From positions 1 through 40,959 of the forward strand of contig CAZTAK010000016.1 in NCBI GenBank assembly GCA_964611585.1: a stretch of 40,959 nt of DNA. The letters are read 5' to 3'. The stretch is from CAZTAK01 sp964611585 (GTDB lineage: Bacteria > Pseudomonadota > Alphaproteobacteria > SHVP01). The translations under genes were made by a program, and so were the position numbers. This document shows, piece after piece, positions 24,977-33,060 of this stretch (the stretch's first letter is position 1; each line of letters starts with the position of its first letter). The notes below the pieces were generated by a model. That model was given only the letters and a program-made list of their open reading frames with translations, did not search any database and was not told the DNA's origin.

Positions 24977-26746
24977 ATGACGGCGACAACATCCGGCGGC
25001 CGGCAATTCGATGAAGGCCCGAACGCGGTCTCGCTGCTGATGCGGTTCGTGCCGCGCACTCCCAGCCACTTCATGATGCTGACCATCGGCGCGCTGGTGG
25101 CATTTCTCGCGCTTTACCCGATCGGTTGGTTGATCTACGGCAGTTTTCGCAGCGGCCCGCCGTTCGAACCCGGTTTCTTCACGATTGCCAATTACCTCAA
25201 GGCCTACGCCGACCCGTTCGTTTACGTGACGGCCAAGAACACCTTCATCTTTGCGTTCGGTCAGACCGTCGGCGCCGTCGGCGTCGGGACCGTCCTGGCC
25301 TGGATTATCGCCCGCACCAACACGCCCGGGCGCACGCTTTTTGAGTTTCTTACGCTCGTTCTGTTTCTCTTTCCGCTGCTGCTCGCGGTCTTCGCCTGGA
25401 CGATGTTGCTCAGCCCCACCAAGGGGCTGATCAATAACGCGCTTGTCGGATTGGGACTGGAGGCGTCGCCGTTCGACATCTACTCGATGGGCGGCATGAT
25501 TTTCGTACAAAGCCTATATGTGGCGCCGTTGGCGTTTCTGATTATTGCGCCTGTATTCGCGTCTATCGATTCCAGCCTCGAGGAATCGGCGCGCATGTCC
25601 GGCGCCGGGACCCTCAAGACCATGATGCGCGTGACGTTGCCATTGGCTCGTCCGGCCATCGCTTCCTCGGCTGTCTTCCTGTTCATCGTCGGCCTTGAAT
25701 CCTTTGAAGTGCCGATCCTGCTGGGCGCACCGCGGGGGGTTTTCACCTACACCTCGCTCATCTACACCGAGATCGCCGCAAGATATCCTGCGGATTACGG
25801 CGTCGGTACGGCGTTGGCGATGAGTCTCCTGATGACGACGCTGGTCGCCATCTATATCTACCGTCGCCTGGTCGCCCGCTCGGAACGCTTCGAAACGGTG
25901 CGCGGTAAGGGCCATCGCGCCCAACCGATCGACCTTGGGCCCTGGCGCTGGCTGACCTCGGGGCTTTGCTGGCTGTTCTTTGTGTTCACTGTATTCATGC
26001 CGGCGGGCATTCTGGTGATGGGTTCCTTCCTGCAGTTCTTCGGCCGCTTCCACTGGAAGGTGTTCGACCGCATGACGCTGGCGAATTATCCGGCGGTCCT
26101 GAAAAATCCCGTATTGCTCGATGCGTTGATCAACAGTCTGCTGCTGGCGGTGGTTGCGGGCGCCGTCTGTGTCCTGTTTTCGGCCGTAGTCGCCTACATT
26201 GCCATCAAGTCCAATATTCGGGGACGGGGCCTGCTCGAGGGCATCGCCATGTTGCCGATATCGTTCCCGGGGACGGTGCTGGGGCTGGCGCTGCTCTGGG
26301 CCTGGATTACCATCCCGCTGCCGATCTACGGCACCATCTTTATCCTGGGCATCGCCTATATCACACGCTATCTGCCGCTATCGCTGCGTACGGTGTCGGG
26401 CGGCCTGATTCAGCTCAGCAACGAGTTCGAGGAAGCCGCCCGCATGTCCGGCGCCTCATGGCTCTACATCTTCCGGCGCGTCATCCTGCCGTTGATGCGG
26501 CCCGCCTTGGCCGCCGCCTGGCTCCTGATGTTCATGATCTTCATCCGCGAGCTTGGCATGTCCGTTCTGCTTGTCGGCACCAGCAACCGCGTCCTGTCGG
26601 TCCTGATGTTCGGCTACTACGAACTCGGCGAGTTGGGCGTCCTGTCGACCATCTCGGTATTGCTGATGCTGATGATCATTCTGATTGTATTTCTTGCGCG
26701 CCGTTTTCTCGGCATCAACTACACGCGTTTCGAGGCGGGCGGGTAG
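24977..26746 (+). CDS. ABC transporter permease, two fused permease domains (FbpB type)
   Basis: A 589-residue inner-membrane protein with about 12 hydrophobic helices. It contains two EAA-type loops that contact the ATPase: EESARMSGAGTLKTMMRVTLPLARPAI in the first half and EEAARMSGASWLYIFRRVILPLMRPALA in the second. This tandem arrangement is typical of FbpB-like iron(III) or thiamine/phosphonate-class importers. It follows the ATPase by 94 bp and is transcribed together with it. The short hydrophilic linker between halves lies near residues 295-320. Confidence 0.9.
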   Translation: MTATTSGGRQFDEGPNAVSLLMRFVPRTPSHFMMLTIGALVAFLALYPIGWLIYGSFRSGPPFEPGFFTIANYLKAYADPFVYVTAKNTFIFAFGQTVGAVGVGTVLAWIIARTNTPGRTLFEFLTLVLFLFPLLLAVFAWTMLLSPTKGLINNALVGLGLEASPFDIYSMGGMIFVQSLYVAPLAFLIIAPVFASIDSSLEESARMSGAGTLKTMMRVTLPLARPAIASSAVFLFIVGLESFEVPILLGAPRGVFTYTSLIYTEIAARYPADYGVGTALAMSLLMTTLVAIYIYRRLVARSERFETVRGKGHRAQPIDLGPWRWLTSGLCWLFFVFTVFMPAGILVMGSFLQFFGRFHWKVFDRMTLANYPAVLKNPVLLDALINSLLLAVVAGAVCVLFSAVVAYIAIKSNIRGRGLLEGIAMLPISFPGTVLGLALLWAWITIPLPIYGTIFILGIAYITRYLPLSLRTVSGGLIQLSNEFEEAARMSGASWLYIFRRVILPLMRPALAAAWLLMFMIFIRELGMSVLLVGTSNRVLSVLMFGYYELGELGVLSTISVLLMLMIILIVFLARRFLGINYTRFEAGG

Positions 26747-26830
26747 CGGCCTTGTGCGAGTCGATGCGCGGAAGGATGCTGCCTTAACCGCCACCCTGGT
26801 GCTGGCTGGCCCCAAAATGAGGACGCCTTC

Positions 26831-27181
26831 ATGAAATTTCTGCTCGAAACAGAGTTCTTTCCCAACGCGCCTGTTGACCGCCTGAACGAACTTATCGAAC
26901 GGCAAATCGCGCGAAGTGCCAAAAGAAAGAAGGAGGGGGGCGGGCCGGTGCGGCTGGAGGCGGCATACGGCGTCCTCGGCCGGCGCGGTGCCATCGCCAT
27001 TTTTGAAGCCCCGGACGCCGAAGCCCTGCAGCAGGTTCTGGTTTATGCGCCCTTGTTTCATTTTGAAAAAATGACGATGACGCCGTTGGTCGATCTCAAC
27101 AAGTCACTCGTCATGATGGCGGACGCAGCCGTGCAGGCCAGCGATGGCGACGAAGAAGAGGTCTCCGGCCATGACAAGTGA
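26831..27181 (+). CDS. Muconolactone-isomerase-like small protein
   Basis: A 116-residue protein with the alpha/beta ferredoxin-like dimeric-barrel look of muconolactone delta-isomerase: MKFLLETEF at the start, a helix with LNELIERQIARS, VRLEAAYGVLGRRGAIAIFEAPDAEALQQVLVYAPLF and FEKMTMTPLVDL at the end. The charged tail (GDEEEVSGHDK) is overlapped by the next gene's start: the amidohydrolase ATG at 27171 lies before this gene's stop. The overlap implies translational coupling. The function is unknown; it may act on a cyclic intermediate with the amidohydrolase (inference). Confidence 0.65.
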   Translation: MKFLLETEFFPNAPVDRLNELIERQIARSAKRKKEGGGPVRLEAAYGVLGRRGAIAIFEAPDAEALQQVLVYAPLFHFEKMTMTPLVDLNKSLVMMADAAVQASDGDEEEVSGHDK

Positions 27182-28601
27182 AACGGAAACGACTGTCGTG
27201 CGCGGCGGCACCATCTGGACTGGCGGCGCCAAACCTGAGATTCACTATCGCCAGGACCTGGTCATCGAAAACGGCGAGGTCGCGGCGATTGAGCCGGACT
27301 ACAAGGGGCGCGCCGACCTCGAGATCGATGCGCACAACTGTCTGGTCGCGCCCGGGCTCATCAATGCCCACGTCCACCCGGGCAATTCGCCGCGTTCGCG
27401 CGGGCTCGCCGAAGACGTCGAGCCTCCCGAAGGCGCCGCCTTCTATCACATGACGCTTCCGGTCCAGTTGTATGCACGCAATGTCCTTTCTGCCGACGAC
27501 GTTCTCACCATCATGGAGTGGGACCTGATTGCCATGTTGTGCGGCGGCGCCACGACCATCGTCGCCGAGCAGTTCGGGCCGGTGGACAACTGGCTGCGTC
27601 TGGTCGACCGGATCGGCGTGCGCTGCCATCTCGGCCTGACCTACCCGAACGATCTCGGGGCGATCGGATTCATCAAGGACGGAGAGATCACGACCGACTC
27701 GACGGGCGATGTCGCTCTCGACCTCGAACAGGGCCTCAGGCTGCACGATCACTACCACGGTGCGTTCGATGATCGCTTGCGCGTTCATCTGTCGCCGCAT
27801 GGACCCGATACGGTGCCGGAGGAACTCCTGCGCGAGACCAAGCGCCAATGCGCCGAGCGCGGTATTCATGCCCACCTGCACCTGGCACAACATCTGTCCG
27901 AGCGCAACACGATCGCCGAGCGATCCGGCGGCAGAACCTCGGTGCAGTACCTCAACGATATCGGTTTTCTCGGCGCGGACGTAATGGCAACCCATGTGAC
28001 CTTCGTCGATGACGACGATATCGGCATTCTCGCCGAGACCAGGACGCACGTCGTTCATGCCTCCTACCGCAAAGCGAAAGAGGGGATCGCCAGCCCGTTC
28101 TGGGATTTTCTCAAGCGCGGCGTCAACGTGGCCATCGCCACCGACAGTTTTTCACACGATCTGATTCAGGATCTAAAATTTGCGGCGATGATCGGCAAGA
28201 TCAGAGGCAGCCAGGTCGGTCATCCGACAGCGCGCGAAGTTCTCGGTTGCGCCACCCAGGGCGCCGCAAACGCGCTTGGCCGGCCCGACCTCGGCCATCT
28301 CAATCCTGGCGCCCGCGGCGACGTTACCGTCATCAGCCTCCTGTCGCCGTTCAACTCGCCGGTGCTCGATCCGGTGCGGGCGCTGGTCTACTATTCGTCC
28401 GCTGCCGATATTCGCCACACCCTCGTCAATGGGCGGTTGCTCTACAGCGAAGGCAAGGTTGCGGGATCGGATGTCGATGCCGTTCGCCGGCGGACGATCG
28501 CGGCCTGCGATCGGCTTTGGCAAAGTGCGGCCGAAGGTGGAGCGATGCCGGAGGGGACCCGTTACAAAAGCGCCGGGTACACGGGGACGCCCGCTGAATG
28601 A
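27171..28601 (+). CDS. Amidohydrolase, ATZ/TRZ/cytosine-deaminase-like (paralogue 2)
   Basis: A 476-residue paralogue of the gene at 19313-20692. Metal ligands align at the same positions near the start: H67 and H69 (NAHVH), then a histidine in HLHLAQH, another in THVTF and the aspartate in ATDSF. The first residues differ and the C-terminus is about 17 residues longer (PEGTRYKSAGYTGTPAE). Divergence from paralogue 1 in the region after the first motif (SPRSRGLAEDVEPPEGAAF versus TPHIRGISEDLPIPAEGAY) suggests a different substrate. GAAGAGG precedes the ATG. The two copies bracket a transporter and an amidase, a layout that suggests pathway expansion by duplication (inference). Confidence 0.88.
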   Translation: MTSETETTVVRGGTIWTGGAKPEIHYRQDLVIENGEVAAIEPDYKGRADLEIDAHNCLVAPGLINAHVHPGNSPRSRGLAEDVEPPEGAAFYHMTLPVQLYARNVLSADDVLTIMEWDLIAMLCGGATTIVAEQFGPVDNWLRLVDRIGVRCHLGLTYPNDLGAIGFIKDGEITTDSTGDVALDLEQGLRLHDHYHGAFDDRLRVHLSPHGPDTVPEELLRETKRQCAERGIHAHLHLAQHLSERNTIAERSGGRTSVQYLNDIGFLGADVMATHVTFVDDDDIGILAETRTHVVHASYRKAKEGIASPFWDFLKRGVNVAIATDSFSHDLIQDLKFAAMIGKIRGSQVGHPTAREVLGCATQGAANALGRPDLGHLNPGARGDVTVISLLSPFNSPVLDPVRALVYYSSAADIRHTLVNGRLLYSEGKVAGSDVDAVRRRTIAACDRLWQSAAEGGAMPEGTRYKSAGYTGTPAE

Positions 28602-28814
28602 ACGATCTTTGCGGCCGCGAAGCGGCTTTGCCGCAGTAATTCGGATTCAGGCTCGGGCTTCGCGCCTAGACTGGCAACGGTCTGAGGCAGAAGTTTTCTT
28701 GCATCGCCTTGCCCCGAATCCCGAACATTCCCGCTTATGGGTTGTCCGCTTGAAGGTCGGCGGCCAATGCCTGCGCGGCGGGTCGGCGAGCTTTGAATAA
28801 GGGTGGTGCCGAAT

Positions 28815-29100
28815 CTGGGCGGAGCTGCGGCGGCCACAAACAGCAGCGCCAGTACCGATAGGGCGCGAGCCAGGTCTGGGGACACCGGCAATACCCGCCG
28901 CGGCAGCCGCTTGGGATTACCGCGATCGATTGGCGCGCCGCCGACATAGGCCACATCCTGGGGGCGAGCATCCAGCCAAGAGCCTGCCCGGGGCGATCGC
29001 CGGCCATAGGGTTTGCGAGCAGCGCCAGCGCGACGGTGGTCAGTCCCGTGCCAGCGGGCGCGATAATCTGTGCCGCAAACAACCGGTCGAATGTCGGTTG
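28815..29100 (-). pseudogene. Remnant of an MFS transporter gene
   Basis: On the minus strand a segment reads DRLFAAQIIAPAGTGLTTVALALLA followed by GQALGWMLAP, the first helices of an MFS transporter. It then shifts frame at a run of five G (28960-28964 on the plus strand). In the next frame the family continues as VAYVGGAPI, then KRLPRRVLPVSPDLARALSVLALLFVAA. Only about 95 residues of homology remain, there is no ATG at the right place and an in-frame TGA lies upstream, so this is a decayed gene. The rest of the 28602-29145 interval holds nothing else. Confidence 0.6.
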
Positions 29101-29145
29101 ATCAGCGGCGACCCATACGTGATTTCAGCGTTTGGATGGGCGGCC

Positions 29146-29760
29146 TCAATCAGTACCGGATGATGGGGAAGGTTTCCTGCGCGGTTCGAGGCCGTTCCAA
29201 AGTGACCGCACCATGGCGCGAACGCCACCTTCCTCCATATGGCCGCCATGGGAACCCATGAGCTCTAAGAGGGCGAGACTGTGAAGGGATGCAATCAACA
29301 ATCCGGCGGTGGACCTCAGGTCGTTGGCCTCAATACGTCCTTCGGCCCGCTCCCGTTCCAGATAATCCGTCAAGCTGGACATCAAGCGCAACTCGAGCAG
29401 AGGTACGCTGTGCTGATAGAGAATTTCGGGCTTGAACGACGGATGCGTCACCAGATGAACAAGCGTCGGCATTATCTCGCGGAAGAAGCCCAATATCCCT
29501 AACGCGATGTCTTCCAGGTTCTCGCACGGGTCCGGCTTCGTTCGCTCGGTCCGAAACAGGGTGTCGACATCCATGGGCGGCGGCGCCATGGCGGCGAAAA
29601 AAAACTCATCCTTGGTGGCGTAACGCTGGAAGATCACGCCCTCGGAAATTCCGGCTCGCCGGGCAATCTCGGCTGTCGGCACACGGAATCCATTTTCAAC
29701 GAACGCCTTGCGTGCAACCGCCAAAAGATCATCGTTTTCGATCGTCTTCTTTCGTCCCAT
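29146..29760 (-). CDS. TetR/AcrR-family transcriptional regulator
   Basis: A 204-residue repressor. The N-terminal helix-turn-helix is in VPTAEIARRAGISEGVIFQRYATKDEFFFAAM (about residues 28-60). The C-terminal ligand domain is helical and contains FFREIMPTLVHLVTHP. An ATG at 29760 starts right before GRKKTIEN; an upstream GTG at 29787 is in frame. It follows the methyltransferase gene without a gap, so both are cotranscribed. The palindromic operator ahead of the methyltransferase (30573-30598) is the likely binding site and would give autoregulation. The ligand is unknown. Confidence 0.86.
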   Translation of the reverse strand: MGRKKTIENDDLLAVARKAFVENGFRVPTAEIARRAGISEGVIFQRYATKDEFFFAAMAPPPMDVDTLFRTERTKPDPCENLEDIALGILGFFREIMPTLVHLVTHPSFKPEILYQHSVPLLELRLMSSLTDYLERERAEGRIEANDLRSTAGLLIASLHSLALLELMGSHGGHMEEGGVRAMVRSLWNGLEPRRKPSPSSGTD

Positions 29761-29788
29761 CGATGCCCGGTCTCCGTGAACGTCCACA

Positions 29789-30559
29789 TCATTGGACCGC
29801 AGTGGCGACTTTATCGTTCGGTTTGCGTGCCGTCACCCATCGAGGAATTGGCGCCAAGCGGAATACACGAGGCCACTTTACTTCGACGGTACCTGCCGCA
29901 ATCAATGCATCCCTGATTTCGCCGATGTATTGCACATCGAGCACCACGAGCCGGCCGCCCGGTTTGAGGACGCGAACCATCTCGCGCGCCGCCGCGCTGC
30001 GCCCCGATTTCTCGATATGGTGTAAAACGAAGCTGCACATGACGACATCGAATGTGGCCTCTGCGAAGTCCATGTTACAAGCGTCGCCGTCCCGCGCTTC
30101 GACTCGCTCGCCTACCCCTTCAGCTTCGGCGTTGGCGCGCACTGTCTCCGCGGTCGATACCTCGCCGTGCACTTTTACCCAATTGTCGATGCCGACGGCG
30201 CGGCCCCCCGGCAAACGCTTCGCTGCGGCGATGAGCATGATACCCGCCCCGCATCCGACATCGAGCACCTGTTCGTCACCGCGCCAGGGGATTTGCGCCA
30301 TCAACCGGTCGCGCATGAGGAAGCGTCCGACCCGAAGAAGCCAGTACAGCGCCCCGGCGCCAAGGAGCATCCAGGCGCCAAGGTGCAACCCGACGATGGC
30401 CGCGGCGATGAGCCACGGCGCGGTCAGAGCCTCGTCCCAAAACACGTAGGCGGCGGCGGCGAGTAGCAAGATGCCGGCAAGACCGAGCGTATGAATGAGC
30501 TTCGAGCCGTGAAAACCGTAATCGGCGGGGAACCGGCCAGTACCTGAGCGAGCGGTCAT
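29789..30559 (-). CDS. Membrane-anchored SAM-dependent methyltransferase
   Basis: A 256-residue protein. Two hydrophobic helices at the N-terminus (about residues 21-40 and 47-75) anchor it in the membrane. A class I methyltransferase domain follows, with SAM motif I VLDVGCGAG at 98-106, an acidic GIDNW, GDACNMDFAEATFDVVMCSFVLHHI (motif for Rossmann strand 4) and VLKPGGRLVVLDV. The ribosome site GAGG is located before the ATG at 30559. First gene of a two-gene operon with the TetR repressor. The substrate is unknown; a lipid or hydrophobic compound is plausible because of the anchor (inference). Confidence 0.85.
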   Translation of the reverse strand: MTARSGTGRFPADYGFHGSKLIHTLGLAGILLLAAAAYVFWDEALTAPWLIAAAIVGLHLGAWMLLGAGALYWLLRVGRFLMRDRLMAQIPWRGDEQVLDVGCGAGIMLIAAAKRLPGGRAVGIDNWVKVHGEVSTAETVRANAEAEGVGERVEARDGDACNMDFAEATFDVVMCSFVLHHIEKSGRSAAAREMVRVLKPGGRLVVLDVQYIGEIRDALIAAGTVEVKWPRVFRLAPIPRWVTARKPNDKVATAVQ

Positions 30560-30572
30560 GGAAGCCTCTTTG

Positions 30573-30598
30573 TATATAAGTAATTACTCACTTATATA
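30573..30598. promoter_or_regulatory. Palindromic TetR-type operator
   Basis: Perfect 9-bp inverted arms TATATAAGT / ACTTATATA separated by AATTACTC, with an internal perfect palindrome AGTAATTACT. It lies 14-39 bp ahead of the methyltransferase ATG and overlaps the AT-rich promoter region. The layout matches TetR-family operators and the repressor is the second gene of the same operon. Confidence 0.8.
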
Positions 30599-30770
30599 TT
30601 GGCGTTCCAGTAAAGCTTGTCAATGGACGGAAAAAACGAGAGAAATCAGTCGCTTGCCTCCGAGACCAGGCAATTTCGCTCTGTGCGCCCACACGCAGGG
30701 CGCGAAGCCGCTCACGGTTTTCGGATTCGGGGGGGCGACAGGAAGGGGCGCGGCGCGAAAACCAGACGCC

Positions 30771-31739
30771 CTATGGTGCCCAGCCTTTTTCCGTTATCTC
30801 CATGCGTTCGCCCGAAATTCCCATGAAGCTGAATGCCCGCAAACCGTCATAGGGCGGTTGTGAAATGGCCGTGGGGCTCGAAAGTATCTGTGCCGCGTTC
30901 GATTCGCTTATTACTTTGAAAGTCTGATCGAGGTTTTCGGCCGTGTATGTGGTTAGGCAGGTGCCGCCATCGAATCGATCAAAACCAAACGGAACGGGGT
31001 CGATGTGTTGGCCGTCGTATCCCTGCAACTCAACGCCGCCCAATCCAAACCCGGGCGCATCGCCCTTCAGGATCGAAAGCTCGACCACGGTTCCCGACGG
31101 CAGATTCCAGACCTTGTGCCAAAGACCGTCTTCCAGGCGATCGGTCAACATCGGAACCATGCCGAGGTCGTCCCGGTAGAATTCGAGACTGAGTTCGTAT
31201 TCGGTCGAAACGAGAGGCACCGAAAAGATGTACCCGACCGTCGCATCGGCGGAAGGAAAATCGTATCCGCCGGTCGGTTTCGTTACTTCCATGGTAAACA
31301 TGAGATGGGTCTTCCCCGGTCCCTTGCCATGAAAGCCGCGGTGAATGTTTGCGCCCACATCGGAAAAGTCGAACGTAGTCGGAGGGCTCAGCACTTCAAA
31401 GGCGGGATGATCCTTCAGCTTGTCGAACAACGTGTCGATCTCATGCATGACGACGATTTCGACGCCGCTCCACCGGGTTCCGATCGGCCGGGTGCGTTCC
31501 CGATCGATGCCCTTTACCACCCGGATCATGCCGCGCGTCGATTTGGGAGAGCACAGAATCACCCAATGGTTCCCGGCGCTTCCTTTGGCAATCTTCCAGA
31601 GAGACTCCAGTTCGTCGTCGATAGTGCCCCGGTTTACCACCTCCCAGCCGCAAATACGTTCGAGGAGATCGGTTAGTTGGTCGGGGCCCGGGCAGGCAAT
31701 CGTCACGCCTGACATTGCCGTTACGAGTGGTTTTTCCAT
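30771..31739 (-). CDS. Two-domain VOC superfamily protein
   Basis: A 322-residue protein of the vicinal-oxygen-chelate (glyoxalase/bleomycin resistance/dioxygenase) superfamily with two halves: the first over residues 1-160 (MSGVTIACPGPDQLTDLLERICGWEVV) and the second from about 170 (GYIFSVPLVSTEYELSLEFYRDDLGMVPM). Members bind a metal and act as dioxygenases, isomerases or lyases. The metal ligands cannot be assigned with confidence. It is divergent from the MDR reductase gene. The 170-bp stretch between this gene's end and the TetR operator shows no gene. Confidence 0.7.
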   Translation of the reverse strand: MEKPLVTAMSGVTIACPGPDQLTDLLERICGWEVVNRGTIDDELESLWKIAKGSAGNHWVILCSPKSTRGMIRVVKGIDRERTRPIGTRWSGVEIVVMHEIDTLFDKLKDHPAFEVLSPPTTFDFSDVGANIHRGFHGKGPGKTHLMFTMEVTKPTGGYDFPSADATVGYIFSVPLVSTEYELSLEFYRDDLGMVPMLTDRLEDGLWHKVWNLPSGTVVELSILKGDAPGFGLGGVELQGYDGQHIDPVPFGFDRFDGGTCLTTYTAENLDQTFKVISESNAAQILSSPTAISQPPYDGLRAFSFMGISGERMEITEKGWAP

Positions 31740-31981
31740 AGCGATCAGCTTCCAAAGAAATCAATCAGGTTCAACAACGCGGCACAGCCAATCAGACTAA
31801 TGGGCTGGCAAATCTCGATCACTAACCTATGGTAGAATTGGCCGGTGCGTTCCTCGCGATGCTCCTGTGGCGACAAAGACTCTCGCAAGTCGTTTCACCT
31901 TACTTGTATTGATTACTGTGCCACAATGCCATTGATCGCGGCTGCGTGCCGCCAGCGAGGATCCGCGCGGAGGCGGCGAAA

Positions 31982-32995
31982 ATGAAAACGGCAATCTATC
32001 GGCGCTACGGCGATCCGGCCGACGTGCTTGAGGTGATCGACGAAGAAACGAAACCGCCCAACGATAACGAAGCCGTCGTTGCGGTGGAGGCGGCGCCCAT
32101 CCACCTCGGCGATCTCATGAACATGCGGGGCACAGAAGGGTTCCGCCTGCCGCTGCCGATGGTTCCAGGCATCGAAGGCGTCGGGCGTGTTGCCGAAGTC
32201 GGCGCGGCGGTGACAGCGTTCAGACCGGGGGACCGCGTTCTTTTCCTCAGCAGCGCGCATGTCGATACCTTTTTGGACGATCAGCGTGGCACCTGGCGGG
32301 AGCAGTTGCGTTTGCCGGCGGAGGTACTCATTCCGGCGCCCGAGGGCGATGCTGCGCAATACGCGAACATCGTCAACCCGGCGACGGCTTACGTTTATGT
32401 TCATGACGTGACCAGACCGGCGCAAGGTGAATGGTTGCTTCAGAATGCGGCGAATTCAAATGTCGGGCGCTACCTGATCAAGATCGCCAACCTGTACGGC
32501 TGCAAGACCGTCAACGTCGTGCGGCGCAAATCCCTCGTTGCAGCACTCAGGGAGCTTGGCGCCGACGCGGTTGTCATGGATGGGCCTGACCTTGCCGAGA
32601 GAGTGGTAAAGGCCACGGACGGTGCCGAAATCCGGTTTGGGCTCGATGCGCTGGCAGGCGAGGCGACCACCCGGCTCGCGTCGTGCCTGACCCAGGGCGG
32701 AACGGTTTTCAATTACGGCTTGGTCAGTGGTCAACCCTGCGAACTGCCAAGCTGGATGATGCTCAACCGGGATATCCGGCTGCACGGATTTTTTGCCGGG
32801 CGCCCGCTTTTGCGGCGGACACCGGAAGAACAGCGCCAGCTTTTTGCCGAACTCGCCACGCTTATTTCCGAGGGGACGCTGCCGGCCAAGATTGCGGGCG
32901 CCTACCCGCTCGATCAAGTTTGCGAGGCCGTCATTCACGCCGCGAAAGACGGGGCCGAACGGGACGGCAAGGTCATCGTGCTGCCGGGCGGATAG
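31982..32995 (+). CDS. MDR-family oxidoreductase, enoyl-thioester/quinone reductase type
   Basis: A 337-residue medium-chain dehydrogenase/reductase. It has the N-terminal GroES-like domain and the Rossmann motif NAANSNVGRYLIKIANLYGCKTVNVVRR, close to the mitochondrial-type 2-enoyl thioester reductase (MECR) signature. The cysteine/histidine zinc ligands of alcohol dehydrogenases are not present, so it is probably a zinc-free NADPH-dependent reductase. An upstream extension to 31946 is possible, but the ATG at 31982 follows GGAGG and starts at the conserved MKTAIY. The alpha/beta hydrolase gene begins 65 bp downstream. Confidence 0.82.
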   Translation: MKTAIYRRYGDPADVLEVIDEETKPPNDNEAVVAVEAAPIHLGDLMNMRGTEGFRLPLPMVPGIEGVGRVAEVGAAVTAFRPGDRVLFLSSAHVDTFLDDQRGTWREQLRLPAEVLIPAPEGDAAQYANIVNPATAYVYVHDVTRPAQGEWLLQNAANSNVGRYLIKIANLYGCKTVNVVRRKSLVAALRELGADAVVMDGPDLAERVVKATDGAEIRFGLDALAGEATTRLASCLTQGGTVFNYGLVSGQPCELPSWMMLNRDIRLHGFFAGRPLLRRTPEEQRQLFAELATLISEGTLPAKIAGAYPLDQVCEAVIHAAKDGAERDGKVIVLPGG

Positions 32996-33060
32996 TCCTG
33001 ATCGTAACCGTGCCGCGCCTGCGGCGATCATTCTAAAGGGATCTCAATCGGAGACCGGAC

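Noticed and set aside
30558..30863. Small plus-strand frames opposite the methyltransferase start and VOC end
   Set aside because: They cross the operator and the end of the VOC gene and have no family features.
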